Shown: positions 12,663 to 24,910, numbered from the stretch's first letter. The stretch: 64,000 nucleotides of DNA from Lycorma delicatula (GCF_047948215.1 NC_134456.1:54825959-54889958); one strand, 5' to 3'. The notes: generated by a model from the sequence alone, not told the origin. Numbers and translations: made by a program.

Positions 12663-13399
12663 TTCTAAAGTTCAAAGATTCAAAGTATTTTATCTACAGG
12701 AGTGCCAAAATTCACTAAAGATCCTTGATATCTTGTCTTTCCTTGGCCTTCCTCTAACTACAGAGACCTTGGCCCTGTTGGCTTGCCCTATTTCTAACCT
12801 TCTCATAATCTCTCATTAACAATGATAAATATTCACTTTCCAAAATCCTCGCTCTCTTTTCAGTTTAAAACAAATTAGAAATATTCTGCAACTGAATCTT
12901 TGAAAAACTTTGAAAAGCTAATGGGAATATTTTCTAATTTATTTAATTTAATGTATATATAGATATTTATTTAACATTTTTGTTATAAAAATAACAATTT
13001 TAGATTAAATTTGTAACCTGTATAATAAATTCATGTTATCAGGTAAGGGACAGTCAGAAATTCCGAAAAATGTTGTACTATAATTTTTTAATTAAAAAAA
13101 AAGAAGATTTTCTGATGATTGAGAACTTTAAAATTAAGTAAAAATTTGCAATAAAATCGATCGTATTTTAAAGGTCTATACACTTTTGTATTTATCTCGT
13201 CAGAATTTCAATTTTAACTACATCACGAAAAAAATATTTGGTCAAGAAAGGAATATCATCCGATCAAAATCTTACTCATTAATCTCATGAAAAAGTTTAT
13301 CCAAATTCTGTATTTTAATTTTATAACTTTAATTGAAATGTTTTGATAAAATGTTTTCTAAATATGTTACAAAAAAAAAACAGTTTTGCGGGAGGATTT
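12663..13399. other. AT-rich non-coding stretch
   Basis: No supported gene. A moderately GC-richer patch at 12700-12800 has no recognisable content. Confidence 0.55.
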
Positions 13400-13605
13400 C
13401 AAAAACGTTTTGAAAAATCAAAACGATTTTTCAAATCTGTAAATCACTTTTCCAAAGATACGATTTTGATAAATGCTTTTTTAACAACACTATTATAATA
13501 TTCCTCTAAATATTTTTATTTACTTACTTTTTTAATCAGTGATCTGGATTTTTCGGATTTAATAGTTTTTATTACGCTCTAAAATTTTGAATTATTTTTT
13601 CTCCT
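13400..13605 (+). repeat. dispersed repeat copy 2 of 2
   Basis: The partner of 11575-11760, same orientation, with the shared blocks listed there. Confidence 0.5.
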
Positions 13606-15480
13606 TTAAATTGAAGAAAAGCAAGCTTCGTTAAAATCATACCAGTTGTTTCAAGTTTATTACTAAGTTTGTGTGGTATATTAATCATTTTTCCTTTTTA
13701 ATTAAGCTGTTTGTAAATATCAGAAAAGTTTAGCAGTATTATTGCCATCTTTTTTGCGACTGATATTGACAGTGAATGAAGTAATATTGTACAACGTGCA
13801 ATGAGTAGTAAAATTCTGACCTCTGAATACATCGAATTAGAATGACCTTACAATCAATACTTCGTAGTATAAAGAAATTTATGAAATACAGATAATAAAC
13901 ATGATAATAAAAAATAATAAATATTAAACATAATTAAGAACAATAATTAGGAGAATGACATTTTACGTATCTTTATCCTAAGTGTCATGTCTGCGAGTTT
14001 GAATATATATGTGTGTCCGCGCGCGTATAGTATTAAAATACCCATTAATAAAAGTATTACAAGGTTATTAGAAATCATATTCGTATTGATATCTCATTAA
14101 CTGCACTTCCTCATTTCACAGACTATAAGTTCGTATGCGTGTGTGAGGGCTAGTTATCTGCGTTCTGCGTTTTTCATCTTGTGTCTTCCAATAACATTAT
14201 GTCAATGATATAAAATTGAACAAATGTATAAAAATAATTGATAATTTTTTAAATACAGTATTTAAATATGAGATTTTTTGTCATAGACTACAGTACATTT
14301 ATTCTTACAGATGAGATATTTGAAATTTTATGTTGAGTAAAATTAACTTCACTACAAATCGTATTGAAAAAATTAAAATCATTACCGAAAATTTATACTA
14401 TACCAGTCATTATACGCACGTGATTAAGTGCACATACTACCAACATACACAACACGCACATATTAAGTATAGATAAAATTTATATTTTGTCGATATTTTT
14501 CTCAAATACTCCTCTTCATATCTGAGGTTTTCGTAAGTTAATAAAAGTATTTAATATATTGTTTTTAAACCTTGATTGTAATTAAAGCTATGCTTCTATT
14601 TAAAATATTATCAGTTTGCTCAATATATCCCTACACGAAAATAGCTTTTTGTCATTTTGGAAAAAAGAAGAATAAAACCAAAATTTTTATGAAAACCATT
14701 GTTCTAAATTTGAATAATTGTTGCGAATTTCTTCCGGGTTACGTTTTTGTTTCAAAAAATTAAATTCAAGAAACTGTGATTTGAAACAGCTTTTATAAAG
14801 AAACATTAACATTTTTAACTTTCTAATTTTTGGTGCTGAGAAATTTGGTATTACGAACGAAGGATACAAACAGGGATGTGGATGAACAGTTTTTAAACAA
14901 TTTGGCACTTTTACAGATCACAAAAATCTGAATTTTTTTTGAGGGGGAGGGAAAAACGTTTTCATCATCGCCCGGAAAAAAAACATATAACAAACTAAAA
15001 CTGAAACTAGAGTAAAGCGCCCATATATGATATTTATGTAGTAAGTATGTAAATATTTAAAGGAGACACTTAAAAAATAAAAACTAAAACAACAGTGGTT
15101 TAAAAACACAATATACATGGAATCCATGACGTACGTTAAAAGCGAATAAAACCAGAGTGAATACAACATTAATAAAAGAACAAAATTAACATCCAGCATA
15201 TGGCAAATGTTATTCACAGACTATAAGGACCGTATGACTAATCAAATTTATGAATCAAGATGCACGGCCTTTATAAATCGCAAGAGATTCGATAACATCA
15301 CTGCATTGTTCCCCAACATACTTCATATTTTTGGTTTATTGGCATTTCTTCCGCCTCCACTCAATTGGATCGCCTTAAAGCATAAGACCGAATGTCGGCC
15401 ATGAAGGGGTACTGTGCTTCAAACAGATTAAGCAACCAATTTATTTAGCTTCTAGAGCTAACCTAACAGCGTAAACGGTA
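13606..15480. other. AT-rich non-coding stretch
   Basis: No supported gene. Open frames of 60-99 codons at 14572-15404 have no family resemblance and biased, low-complexity composition. Confidence 0.55.
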
Positions 15481-15505
15481 TAAGCTTGGTATTAAACCAA
15501 GCTTA
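15481..15505. repeat. perfect hairpin, 10-bp arms
   Basis: TAAGCTTGGT and its exact reverse complement, with a 5-nt loop. Confidence 0.9.
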
Positions 15506-15596
15506 CTTGTCATATATTAAACTAAATTGGATAGGCGCACCCCGTTATACTATAATATTTGACGAGAGTAAATATAACATTTAACTTGTCATCTTA

Positions 15597-16945
15597 AATC
15601 TAAAGACACCAATTCGCTGCCACGCCTCGGTCGATGAATATCAGCAAGTACTTGTCCACCATTTATAACACTTGGAGCTTTTGGCCGATAGCCGACCATT
15701 CCTCGAAGGTAGCTTCCTATAGCAGCTCGGTAGGAACCTTTTCCTTTAATAAGCTACTGATTCCGGTTGAACAAAGCATCCGCATCTAGGAACTCCCACA
15801 CGGTCCGACAATGCGGCTCTCACCATATTGACCCGACGCTTGTGAGTGGACAATTTTCCCCTTTACCTCTAAGTTAAGGGGTGGACCAGTCTCTGGACCC
15901 CCAAGAGCATGGCAGTTAAAGATCAGGTGTTCATTTGACTGGACCTCCCCTCCCCCAGACCCACAGTTCATCAGTTTCCAGGCGGAACCAAAACAGATAT
16001 TAGTTCATGTTAACGTGATTTGTGAGCACCTGCCGTTGCCCTTAAAACGGACTCGAGACATACCATCCCCCCAGATCCTGTATAAACTTATTTAAGGATT
16101 TTCCCTTAGTCGTGGTGTCCCATTCCAGCTGCTATGCTATTCATCAAACAAAATACCTAGATACTTATGAACTCTAACTCGGCTAATTACACAGCCTTTA
16201 TATTTAATATGGGGGTTACGACTCTACGATAATTTGTCTGCACCCTTGAGAAGCGTAAAATTCGTCATCTTCTAGCTCTGGTCGTGAATTACTACGAACT
16301 AAAAGGAGACAGTAATCGGTGAAAGCCTGGGCCGTGACCCCTTCTGGAAATGTCAATCCCAGAAATCCGTGAAAATCAGGTTTCACAGCAAGGGACCGAG
16401 GACGGAACCCTGTGGGCTTCCCCTGGTGACGGATTTTTCCAAAAATAGCATCTTTAAACAGAGCCGTTCGATTTGACATAGTCACGAACTTCAGCCTGTA
16501 GGGCTACGGCGTTCCAACTCATAGTGGACAGAACTCCAACACAAGGACGAAAATGCTGCCTCTATGTCAATACAAATTGCCAAAATATATTTACAGTCGG
16601 CGCTTTCCACCTTGGCAAGAGCATGTAAGATGCAATTCTCGGTGCCAACGACTTTCATGAAGTCGTACTTACTTCGATTTAGAAAACAGTTCATATCGCT
16701 GTTTTCCCAGAGGCGTTTCACGACCAGCCTTTCCAGCAGCTTGCCGATAACCGGCAAGATAGCCATCGGCTGATGGGCTGATGACGGCCAGTCTCACTAG
16801 GATCCTTTCCTGGTTTTAAGAGCACCCTCACCAAAGCCACTTTTCAACAAGTCAGGAACCAGTCCCAGCTAAGGCACCCCAAGAACAGCCTATCAAGCGG
16901 TTCTCTTATGACAGGCAGAAGATGGTAGAAAATATCCGGGTCAAG
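15597..16945 (-). pseudogene. R1-like LINE ORF2 remnant (RT to C-terminus)
   Basis: Minus-strand reverse-transcriptase remains of an R1-type non-LTR retrotransposon. In order along the strand: PVIREPLDRLFLGCL (about 16900), KPGKDPSETG (about 16815), ILPVIGKLLERLVVKRL (about 16760), then the RT block ILAICIDIEAAF (about 16545). A frameshift follows, then LTFPEGVTAQAFTDYCLLLV at about 16295-16354, where the catalytic F/Y-A-D-D has become FTDY. After an internal deletion comes the cysteine-rich tail MNCGSGGGEVQSNEHLIF (about 15920-15971), then a C-terminal run ending GSELVSL before the stop near 15597. Several frameshifts and the lost catalytic Asp make it dead. Its 5' part is missing, and it abuts the I-like LINE at about 16945. 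Confidence 0.8.
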
Positions 16946-18610
16946 TTGGCCAATCCCCAGTGCCAGTGACATATTTCGTATGTCAGTCCCAAGTTTAAAC
17001 TTGCGACGCATTGCCGCATAACAGATTAAATCCACAAGGATGTGGTGCATAGTTATATAATAGTCGCAGGGAGCACAAACGAGTGCATGTTTTTGAACCA
17101 TCGGGTAACCATGAGTGTGCCTAGTGTTGTAACCTATTCGGAAACTGCAAATAATAACCTCCTCATGACGATTATTGCTACATGAAGAGCTCTAGGATGA
17201 CGCAGTGCCCTTAAGGTGGTGGAAGTTTATTATTGATGGTAGCATTCCGTTCACTCTGCCACTCGACACGAAACATACTCTTCAGAAAACCGACAAGATC
17301 ATTCGAAACAACACGATTAGTGAAAGGAGGCGGTAAACAAGCCTTTCTTGCCGCACAATCAGCACGCTCATTGCCTGAATTCCAATATAGCTAGGATCCA
17401 GCGAACGCTCGCAGATGTTATTACGTTGAGTCATTCCAGAGTTGATAGACTGTATATGACAAAGGGAATCTATAGTACATAGAATGGCTTACAAGGCAGT
17501 CATGGAATCTGAACAGACAAGTACGTATCGGAATTTTGTATGTCAAACTTGTATGTCCTGCTGACAACCACATAGGCATAACCAACAGAATTATCATGTC
17601 TAGAGCCATCTGTATAGAATATTTCTCTTTAATACGAGCTACGAAAGTGTAGATCATTTGGTTTCGTCACCAGTAAACCAGTAGACTTACGACAGGGCTT
17701 GAACGAAATGCACCTGTAGCAAGACGGTTGATTGAATGAGGGACTACATTTAGCGTTCTAAGAGCGGTGGACCGAGTAGACGAATAAGCCACGCAGCCGT
17801 CGTCCAAGTGGGAACGGACTAGAGCTCGGTAGAAGCGCAACATTATTACTCGATCAGCTCCCCATTAAGTATTAGATAAAACTCTAGACATGTCTAACAT
17901 TTTTAAATATTTTACCTTCAACTCTTTTAAATGTGTCACCCACGTTATTCATTAGTCAAACCATATTCCTAAAAATCTAACCAGTGTGCATGGTTCAACT
18001 GGTTCACCATGCAAAAACAGTTGAGGGTCAACATCTTCCGTCAATAGTGAAAAGTAGATGCATTTCGTTTTTTCCGGAAAAAAGAAAATTCAGTCGTTTT
18101 ACACCATGATTCTAAACGGGTTATACTGTATTTGGGGCAGCTTCTCTCACTAGTAGATGCTACGTAAATTGAAAAGTCAACAAATAAAGAATACATAAAG
18201 GGTTTTCGCACGCAGTTTGTTATACTATTTATGGCAACGGCAAATTAAGTAACTTTTAGGAAACTTCCCTGTGGTACTCCGTTTTTCACTGTGTAACAAC
18301 TCGAACTCGAAAGAGCCGACTACTGAGGAAACTGATAAGTGATTTCTTTGGTGATTGATTTCTTTGTACACCCCATTCATGCAGTGTATTTATAATTCCT
18401 CTACTTCGTGTCATAACCCTTTTACATATTAAAAATACAGCAACGAGGCGTTGACGAAGTAGGAAGGCATTTTGAATGACAGTCAAGGCCATAATTAATT
18501 AGTTAATCCACATCTCGATATCTTGAGGGTGGTGTTGGCTCCTGCCGCTTGAGACGCCTTCTGGATGACATTTGTGTATTTTTGCGGTTCCTTCGATCAT
18601 TTCCTTTCTC
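16945..18610 (-). pseudogene. I-like LINE ORF2 remnant (RT, RNase H, C-terminal Cys/His)
   Basis: A degraded ORF2 of an I-type LINE, same family as the copy at 52507-53876. Visible in order: the connector VIQKASQAAGANTTLKIS (about 18560); RT pieces AFLLRQRLVAVF and GIINTLHEWGVQ (18360-18490); NGVPQGS (about 18270); a catalytic region reading LFVDFSIYVAST (about 18170), where one Asp of the usual DD is lost; HGEPVEPCTLVRFLGIWFD (about 17980). Then RNase H: YTDGS-HDNSVGYAYVV (about 17580), WIPSYIGIQGNERADCAAR (about 17380), PPPFTNRVVSNDL. Finally the C-terminal MHHILVDLICYAAMRRKF (about 17000-17055). Many frameshifts; inactive. The 3' end and poly(A) are lost where the R1-like fragment begins. 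Confidence 0.8.
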
Positions 18611-18721
18611 TTGATCCTTTTTTCTAGTGTTGGTTTCTGTGTGTGCAGGTCGGACCCTAATAGTCACATGTTGAGAACTTCAAGACCTATAAATCTTATG
18701 TGATCTCTAATATGTGCCATT

Positions 18722-19022
18722 GGGTCCTTTATGTGGCTCTCTTGATCATTACTTTTTTACATTGTGTGAAGTTCAATTTTGAAACTAATTACGAATTCTT
18801 TCCTCTCCGATGGCTGAAAATAAGTCTTAATTGACTTATTTCAGTACTCTGCACTTAATGAGAATTATCAAAGTGTTATTCGGGTAAAGCCCGACCTTCT
18901 TCCTCATCTTAAAACACAAATACGAAGTATTGTTGTTGTTATTTTAAGGAAATCCCGGGATTCAAACCCGTGACCTCCGGATGAAAGGCAGAGACTCTAC
19001 CTCTCGCGCCACGGAGGCCGGC
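18722..19022 (-). mobile_element. tRNA-derived SINE, family B, copy 1
   Basis: Reverse-strand SINE with a tRNA-like head at 18945-19022: an A-box-like GCGCGAGAGGTAG segment and a B-box-like CGGGTTTGAATCCCGGG. The body is about 220 bp. It is nearly identical in length and order to 21104-21405, which lies in the opposite orientation. Its head resembles that of family C (36462, 41354) but the body differs. Confidence 0.75.
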
Positions 19023-19359
19023 AGGATCTCAGGTTTAGAACCCTAGAAGTATACGGTATCTTTTACCCTACCATTCTCTCCATCTCACCATTCTCGTTAG
19101 TACAGTTATAGTAAGTACAGTATATACATTATAACAAAATAATAAAAATAAAACAAACAATTTTACTGAATGGAAAAAAGTAAAATGAGCTGGTACTGAA
19201 GAAAGTTGGTATGGGAGAAAAGTAGCAAATAAACTATTGTTAGAAGGATAAAGAACTGGGAGAACACTAAAAGAGGAAAATAATTGAAAGAGAGTTGCAT
19301 TTTTTAACTTACTTGCAACAACATCACAAAAACTTATTGTTAACTAGACTCCAGAGTTA

Positions 19360-19640
19360 CCCATCGGGTTGGTCTAGTGGTGAAATTGTCATCGCAAATC
19401 AACTAATTTCGAAGTCGAAGAGTTCCAATCCTAGTAAAGACAGTTAGTTACTTTTATACGGATCTGAATACTAGATCTTGGTTACGTGTTCTTTGGTGGT
19501 TGGGTTTCGATTAACCACATATCTCAGGAATGGTCGACCTGAGACTGTACAAGACTACACTTCATTTACATTCATGCATATAATCCGGAGGCATTCATAC
19601 CTTACGGTGGTTCCCGAGGCTAAAACAGAAAAAGAGACTT
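19360..19640 (+). mobile_element. tRNA-derived SINE, family A, with target-site duplication
   Basis: The head carries an A-box-like TTGGTCTAGTGGTGAA and a degenerate B-box GAGTTCCAATCC. The body contains GGTGGTTGGGTTTC and ATTAACCACA, and the tail ends CGGTGGTTCCCGAGGCTAAA plus A-rich sequence. An 8-bp duplication CAGAGTTA flanks it (19352-19359, 19641-19648). Other copies of the family lie at 20781, 56166 and 59024. Confidence 0.8.
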
Positions 19641-19648
19641 CAGAGTTA

Positions 19649-20354
19649 GTTTTAAAATGAAAGTAGCGTAAACAAACGCTTTTTCTCATCGGCTACAATA
19701 CATGCGCATAATTTTTTGATTGCGTAACGCGACACAACCTAACAATCGATTATTTCTGTGTTCTGAAATCGACGTAATTTTTTATTATTAGGACAATATC
19801 ATTTTTCACAACCTGTTTTATTAATAGGTTATGGTAAAGACATATTATGTAATGAGAAATTAAAACTATTATCAAAATAAGCGTTAAATCACTTTCAGTT
19901 TCACTGAATATTATAAAAGTAAACAAACCGGAACGATGCGATCAATGTCGGCTCAATGTACTATGTACTATGTCGGCTCACTGTTTCTGGTTTTGTTCAT
20001 AACTTGATTGTTTAACCATTGAGGGAGTATTATATGCATTTTAATAAAATAAATTACAAATAAATAACTATTTCGGGCACTATAACTGTCTTCTTTACGA
20101 GTTGGTGTGACCGCTACATAAAAAATGCATTTGGACGTGTTACGGCGGTGAGAATTAAAAACGATTGTTTACGAGAACTCTATTTTGGATTTTATATAAA
20201 TAGCAGTACAGTATACAAAGAATAGTAACACATATTTAATTTTTTTATTGCAAACCTAATTAAAGCAACTTAACTTTATAAGATATTATAAAGATTAAAT
20301 TAATTATTTTGTTGATGTTATTAAAACAGTTACTTTTTTATTATGAAAATGTGG
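19649..20354. other. non-coding stretch between SINEs
   Basis: No supported gene. A short local duplication (TGTCGGCTCA twice, 19945-19980) is present. Confidence 0.55.
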
Positions 20355-20482
20355 GCATCAACAGCCGTGGTTATTAGCCCGGTTGAAATTGGTAGCGTAT
20401 GAAAAGATGCTTGACCGGAATTCGAACTCGGGTTCCTTCGCATAAAGTGCTAAGACGCTACCTATTCAGCCATGGAGGTCGG
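20355..20482 (-). mobile_element. tRNA-derived SINE fragment, family C-like
   Basis: On the minus strand it has a GGCTGAATAGGTAGCGTC A-box-like segment and a GAGTTCGAATTCCGGTCAAG B-box region, then CATCTTTTCATACGCTAC. This is the head and first part of the body of the family found at 36462. The 3' part is lost. Confidence 0.65.
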
Positions 20483-20780
20483 CTATTTTATTAAAAAGTT
20501 AATTTAACTATGAAAGGATTAATTAAAATTTTCTAGTTTGGATATTTTGTTTCGTCTTTATAACGAAAAAAATAGGTACAATTAAATTTCAGCCACATTA
20601 TTTCTTTCAAATTCATAGTCAACGATTAGATTATAAGTAAAGTGCACATACCGTTAAAAAAGAGAGAGGGAGAGAGAAATTGATTGACTTATTTATTAAC
20701 TGGTAAGATTAAAACTATAAGGTCCCCTCAACCATCTAACTAGTTTAAATATATTAAGAAAACATAATATGTTATCAGTT

Positions 20781-21078
20781 CTTCCTTTTTCCTGTTTAGC
20801 CTCCGGTAACTACCGTTTAGATAATACTTCAGAGGATGAATGAGGATGATATGTATGAGTGTAAATGAAATGTAGTCTTGTACATTCTCGGTTCGACCAT
20901 TCCTGAGATGTGTGGTTAATTGAAACCCAACCACCAAAGAACACCGGCATCCACGATCTAGTATTCAAATCCGTGTAAAAATATCTGGCTTTACTAGGAT
21001 TTGAACGCTGGATCTCTCGACTTCCAAATCAGCTGATTTGGGAAGACGCGTTCACCACTAGACCAACCAGGTGGTTAT
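20781..21078 (-). mobile_element. SINE family A, full length, 11-bp target-site duplication
   Basis: The most complete family A copy. Reading the minus strand: GGTTGGTCTAGTGGTGAACG (A-box), GCGTTCAAATCCTAG (B-box), GGTGGTTGGGTTTCAATTA, and the tail ACCGGAGGCTAAACAG-AAAA. An exact 11-bp TGTTATCAGTT occurs at both sides (20770-20780, 21079-21089). Confidence 0.85.
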
Positions 21079-21103
21079 TGTTATCAGTTTACTTACAAAT
21101 AAG

Positions 21104-21405
21104 TCACGGCCTCCGTAGCGCGAGAGGTAGCGTCTCGGCCTTTCATCCGGAGGTCCCGGGTTTGAATACCTGTATCTCCTTAAAATACAAACAATACTTC
21201 GTATTTGTGTTTTAAGATGAGGAAGAAGGGGCCGGGCTTTACCCGAATAACACTGATAATTCTCATTAAGTGCAGAGTACTGAAATAAGTCACTAAGGCT
21301 TACTTTTTTAGCCATCAGATAGGAAAGAATTCCTGATTAGTTTGAAGATTGAACTCCACACAATGTAAAAAGAGTAATGATCAAGAGAGCCACATAAAGG
21401 ACGAA
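21104..21405 (+). mobile_element. tRNA-derived SINE, family B, copy 2
   Basis: The inverted partner of 18722-19022. Head CCGTAGCGCGAGAGGTAGCG and GGTCCCGGGTTTGAATACC, then the same body through GTGCAGAGTACTGAAATAAG to GAGAGCCACATAAAGGAC. The two B copies lie head-out around a 2.1-kb interval that carries two family A copies. Confidence 0.75.
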
Positions 21406-21436
21406 AGGATTGTAAAGGATTGCATAAAGGATTTTA

Positions 21437-22007
21437 ATCACGAAAAATTTCGGTTTTCAGATTTCAACGGAATATCCATCTTGACCATCCATCATAGTTT
21501 CAGCGTGAAGTCTGTACGTAAGTAAGGACGTATGTATCTCGCATAACTGAAAAACGATTAGCCGTAGAATTTTGAAATTTTGGATTTAGGACTGTTATAA
21601 CATCTAGTTTTGCACCTCCCCTTTTGATTGCAATCGACTGGACCAAAAGTGTTCAAAAAAATCCAAAAAAATCGGATTTTTGATTTTTTCTTAACTGCAA
21701 TAAGCCCTCATTGAGAGCTTTTCAACGATAAACTATAAGTGGTACTTATTTTCATTGGTTCCACGGTTATAGCCCAATAAAATTTTAATTAATGAAATAT
21801 TTGGACGGCACATCGGCGAGAATTCGACTTTCTTTTCATTTTTTCTAATTTTTTTAAATTTAAATATAGTGATTTATTAATAATTATTAACCTCTGATTG
21901 TAAAAAAAAAATTATTAAATATTAATAACAAAAAAAATTTAATAAAAAAAATATATGTAGTTTAATCGGCGTCAAGGAAGTCATCTGGTGTCCACATCAG
22001 ATTTTTT
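21437..22007 (-). repeat. ~0.6 kb dispersed repeat, 3'-clipped copy
   Basis: The reverse complement of 50568-51200. Shared blocks include GATTGCAATCGACTG, AACATCTAGTTTTGCACC, TAAGTACCACTTAT (reverse), and the terminal ATCTGATGTGGACACCA (reverse). The hairpin end is missing, so it stops about 35 bp short of the full 3' terminus. Confidence 0.75.
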
Positions 22008-22567
22008 ATGAATGAGAGAGAGATTCGTAAAAGTATAATGAAGGATTGAGTATATTAATGGCAGATTACAGTGAAGTAAGAGATTTGATGAAGAATATTA
22101 AATAAGGATATCAAAGAAAGTAGACTTCAAAATTGAGTTAGGATTACTAGCAATTTTAGATATAAAAGTGAAAGAAAAGAAAAATACATTTTAAAGATAA
22201 GAGAATGATTGTTTTAAAATTAAAAACCGTAGAATTGGAAAAATAAAAATATCGCTTCCAATCAGTCTTATGATTGATTTAGAAAAAATGACTTATATAA
22301 TTAATTGGTTTTCATTTTAATTGTATTCTGATTAAAAAGAGAAAAAATTATCCACATTCATTTATATACATTTTTTTAATACATTAAAAATATAACACGG
22401 GTCATTGGACTCACCTCATTTAGAATATATTAATAACGGAGCGTGACGTATACGTCAATCTGTGAAGAAAAACGTTTTTCTATATAAAAAAAAAAAACAA
22501 AAAAAAAGTTCTTTGTTAATAAATACCAATTTTTATTTTTTTTATCTGAAAAAAAAAATTAATGCAC

Positions 22568-22600
<33 letters not shown>

Positions 22601-23725
22601 GATTACCCATTTTCCAAGATCTGATAAATTTTTTAAAGGAATTTTTTCTTCTTAATGTTGAATTTTTCAGTAAATAGCTTAGAGTATTCTTAGATGATTT
22701 TTCTTTTTATAGAAGAATTGATGGAAATTTTTCATTAATTTGATTCATGTTTATTATAACATATCTGATGCTGAATGGATTTTAAAATTATATTTTTATT
22801 TTAATTAAAGTAGCAAAGAGAAAAACAACTCAAGAACAGTCCATAAATGTCAGACAATTTTTATTTTTAAAAACACACTATTTTATTAAAATGTATTCTT
22901 GGATATTTTAGATTAATCTTTACAATAAATATTTATTTTAAAATCGCATAACAGAATTTAATTGCATTTATTTGGCTTATTTTTCATACTAATTTATTGT
23001 AATTTTTTAAAAGATTATAAAAATCTATTATAAAAATAATAAATAGATAGAAAAATAACAATAAATACTAATATCAGAAACAAAAATTGGTATTCATCCA
23101 ATTACCTTTATAAAGTTATATGCGAATTAAATTCACTGAAATGTATAAAAAATGAATACAAATAAAGTGAAAACCAGTTAATAATGTCATTTTTTTTCTT
23201 AAATCAATCATAAATCTGATCTGACGCAATATTTTTATTTTTCTAGTTCAATGGATTTTCATCTTAAAACAGTCATTGTCTTAATTTTAATGAATGCAAT
23301 CATATATTCCATTCACACCAAACGTCATCATTCACATTATCATCATTTTGTAATAATTCATACAAAATGATGTTAAATAATTGTTTGTCGTTTAATGATA
23401 CGTTTTAAACTATTTGGGTCTTAACTGTTCAAATGTTTTACATATGATTGGCTATGTAATCAGACGAAATATAAGATATCAGTATTATAGAGGTCAGTAT
23501 TATATATACTGGCCGGTTAGATCAGTATTTACGCTAGAATGATTATTTATAATGTTACTTACGTCAACTGCGTTTATTTTGTTATTCATTTTTTGGATCG
23601 TTGTTTTCTTTCAAACTTGGCATTACAAATGATTTTTCAGAGCGAAAATTAAGAATTCTCAAAAACTCTGAATCGCATTATTCGGTTCCAGTTTCCTCCG
23701 CAAAACAAAATTGTATTTATTTTAG
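22008..23725. other. AT-rich non-coding stretch
   Basis: No supported gene. Contains a poly(T) run at about 22574-22600 and a perfect hairpin (12-bp arms, 8-nt loop) at 23341-23372. Confidence 0.6.
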
Positions 23726-23933
23726 AATAAATTGAGAGGACAGTTCCAGATGTACCAAACCTATCTTAGCATGTCTAGTCTACAGACCGGGACAATAGTC
23801 ATTACTGGAGTATTTTTTCCTTGTGATGTAAAACCACGCAGGCTTTTTATAGAAAGACCACTCGGCTCGCAACCTGATACAAAAATGAAACTCATTGACG
23901 ATCCAGTTAGGCACGGAAACTGTATTTCCAATG
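23726..23933 (+). CDS. candidate internal exon of an unidentified host gene
   Basis: A 208-nt stretch with both splice signals: a T-rich tract ending TTTATTTTAG just before 23726, and GTAAGT starting at 23934. One frame is open from the first base (N-K-L-R-G-Q-F-Q...) to the donor, with an in-frame TAG made only by the acceptor. The 69 codons include LQTGTIVITGVFFPCDVKP and end GNCISN. Composition is far less AT-biased than the surroundings. The GTIVITG stretch faintly recalls a beta-sandwich lectin, but the diagnostic residues of that family are absent, so I assign no function. Neighbouring exons are not visible. A captured or chance exon is possible. Confidence 0.35.
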
Positions 23934-24594
23934 GTAAGTTTCAACTATAAAAACAAAACACGAAATATATTACTTCCAAATAGTTTTACTACTCCGGTGC
24001 TTCTTTCTAATTAAGCATATACCTAAATAATTTAGGTTTAGTTAAAATACGCTCTCACCGCTTTAACACAATCTATGAAATCTCACCATATTTTAAAAGC
24101 TTCCCTACTACTGTTGAACATTGCCGTAGGAGTTTTCCTATAGGTAAATTCAAATACATTGAATAGAAACCAAAATAACATGGTTGAATCACAATCCCCA
24201 ACTGCATCAAGTATAAATAATTTTCCTCTTCCCTGATGATTGGCTATTTCATGCTGTCAACACCTGTTTCAACAATTATTTTATGACCATCCATCATTTA
24301 GATAACATCTGAGAAATTAATTGAATGTGAAGTGGCGTAAATCTACTGACAACGGCAGTGTTCCGCCAAGCCTGTCATGTTTTCATCATTCTCAGTTGGA
24401 TATCCTTATCATTGTGCCCAATTGCTATATCGTGCTTTTCATCGTGATTACGTTTTACTTAAAGCGCCTTCAAATCAATCGGGGCACGTTCTGAATATGT
24501 ACAGAGAGCATCGCTAGACACAATACTATAGCAGCTAAACTAACATTAATCTTTACACATGAAGATACTAATTTTTTTTCTTCTTTTTTTCATT
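23934..24594. other. intergenic or intronic sequence
   Basis: Moderately AT-rich and less biased than most of the window. I recognise no gene or repeat. Confidence 0.4.
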
Positions 24595-24910
24595 TGTTAA
24601 CAGTATTGCGGAGTAATACCATTTACGTACCCTCCGACAAGTGGGGAAGTGTCGGACTCGCACGGGTTCGGCTAGAGTTGATATTAAGAGCCTATGTATG
24701 CCCGCATCCTACCGACTAAAACTCCTATTTCACCGTTCCTCCCCACCCGAAGTCGGATCCGCAGTTAAGCTATCCGCGAGGTGTCTTTGAACTCGGAGGT
24801 TAAGAGACCCGGTGCCTCATCACCATCACCCATCCACGCAAGCGCGGACGAACAACGGCTCCTCAGAGGGCTATCTATCGCCCCTTTACTCTCCGGTCAG
24901 TTCTTCTCCT
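24595..24910. other. GC-rich block of unknown origin
   Basis: A sharply GC-richer stretch with a short stem (TCCGACA ... TGTCGGA at about 24636-24660) and a 60-codon frame of no recognisable family. The style resembles 5' or 3' ends of LINE copies in such genomes, but nothing in the window matches it. Confidence 0.3.

Noticed and set aside
19360..21180. tRNA gene candidates with A- and B-box-like sequences
   Set aside because: The acceptor stems do not pair and the sequences continue into SINE bodies; they are tRNA-derived SINE heads.
23726..23933. Galectin assignment for the candidate exon
   Set aside because: Only a short GTIVITG-like phrase fits; the carbohydrate-binding residues of galectins are absent.
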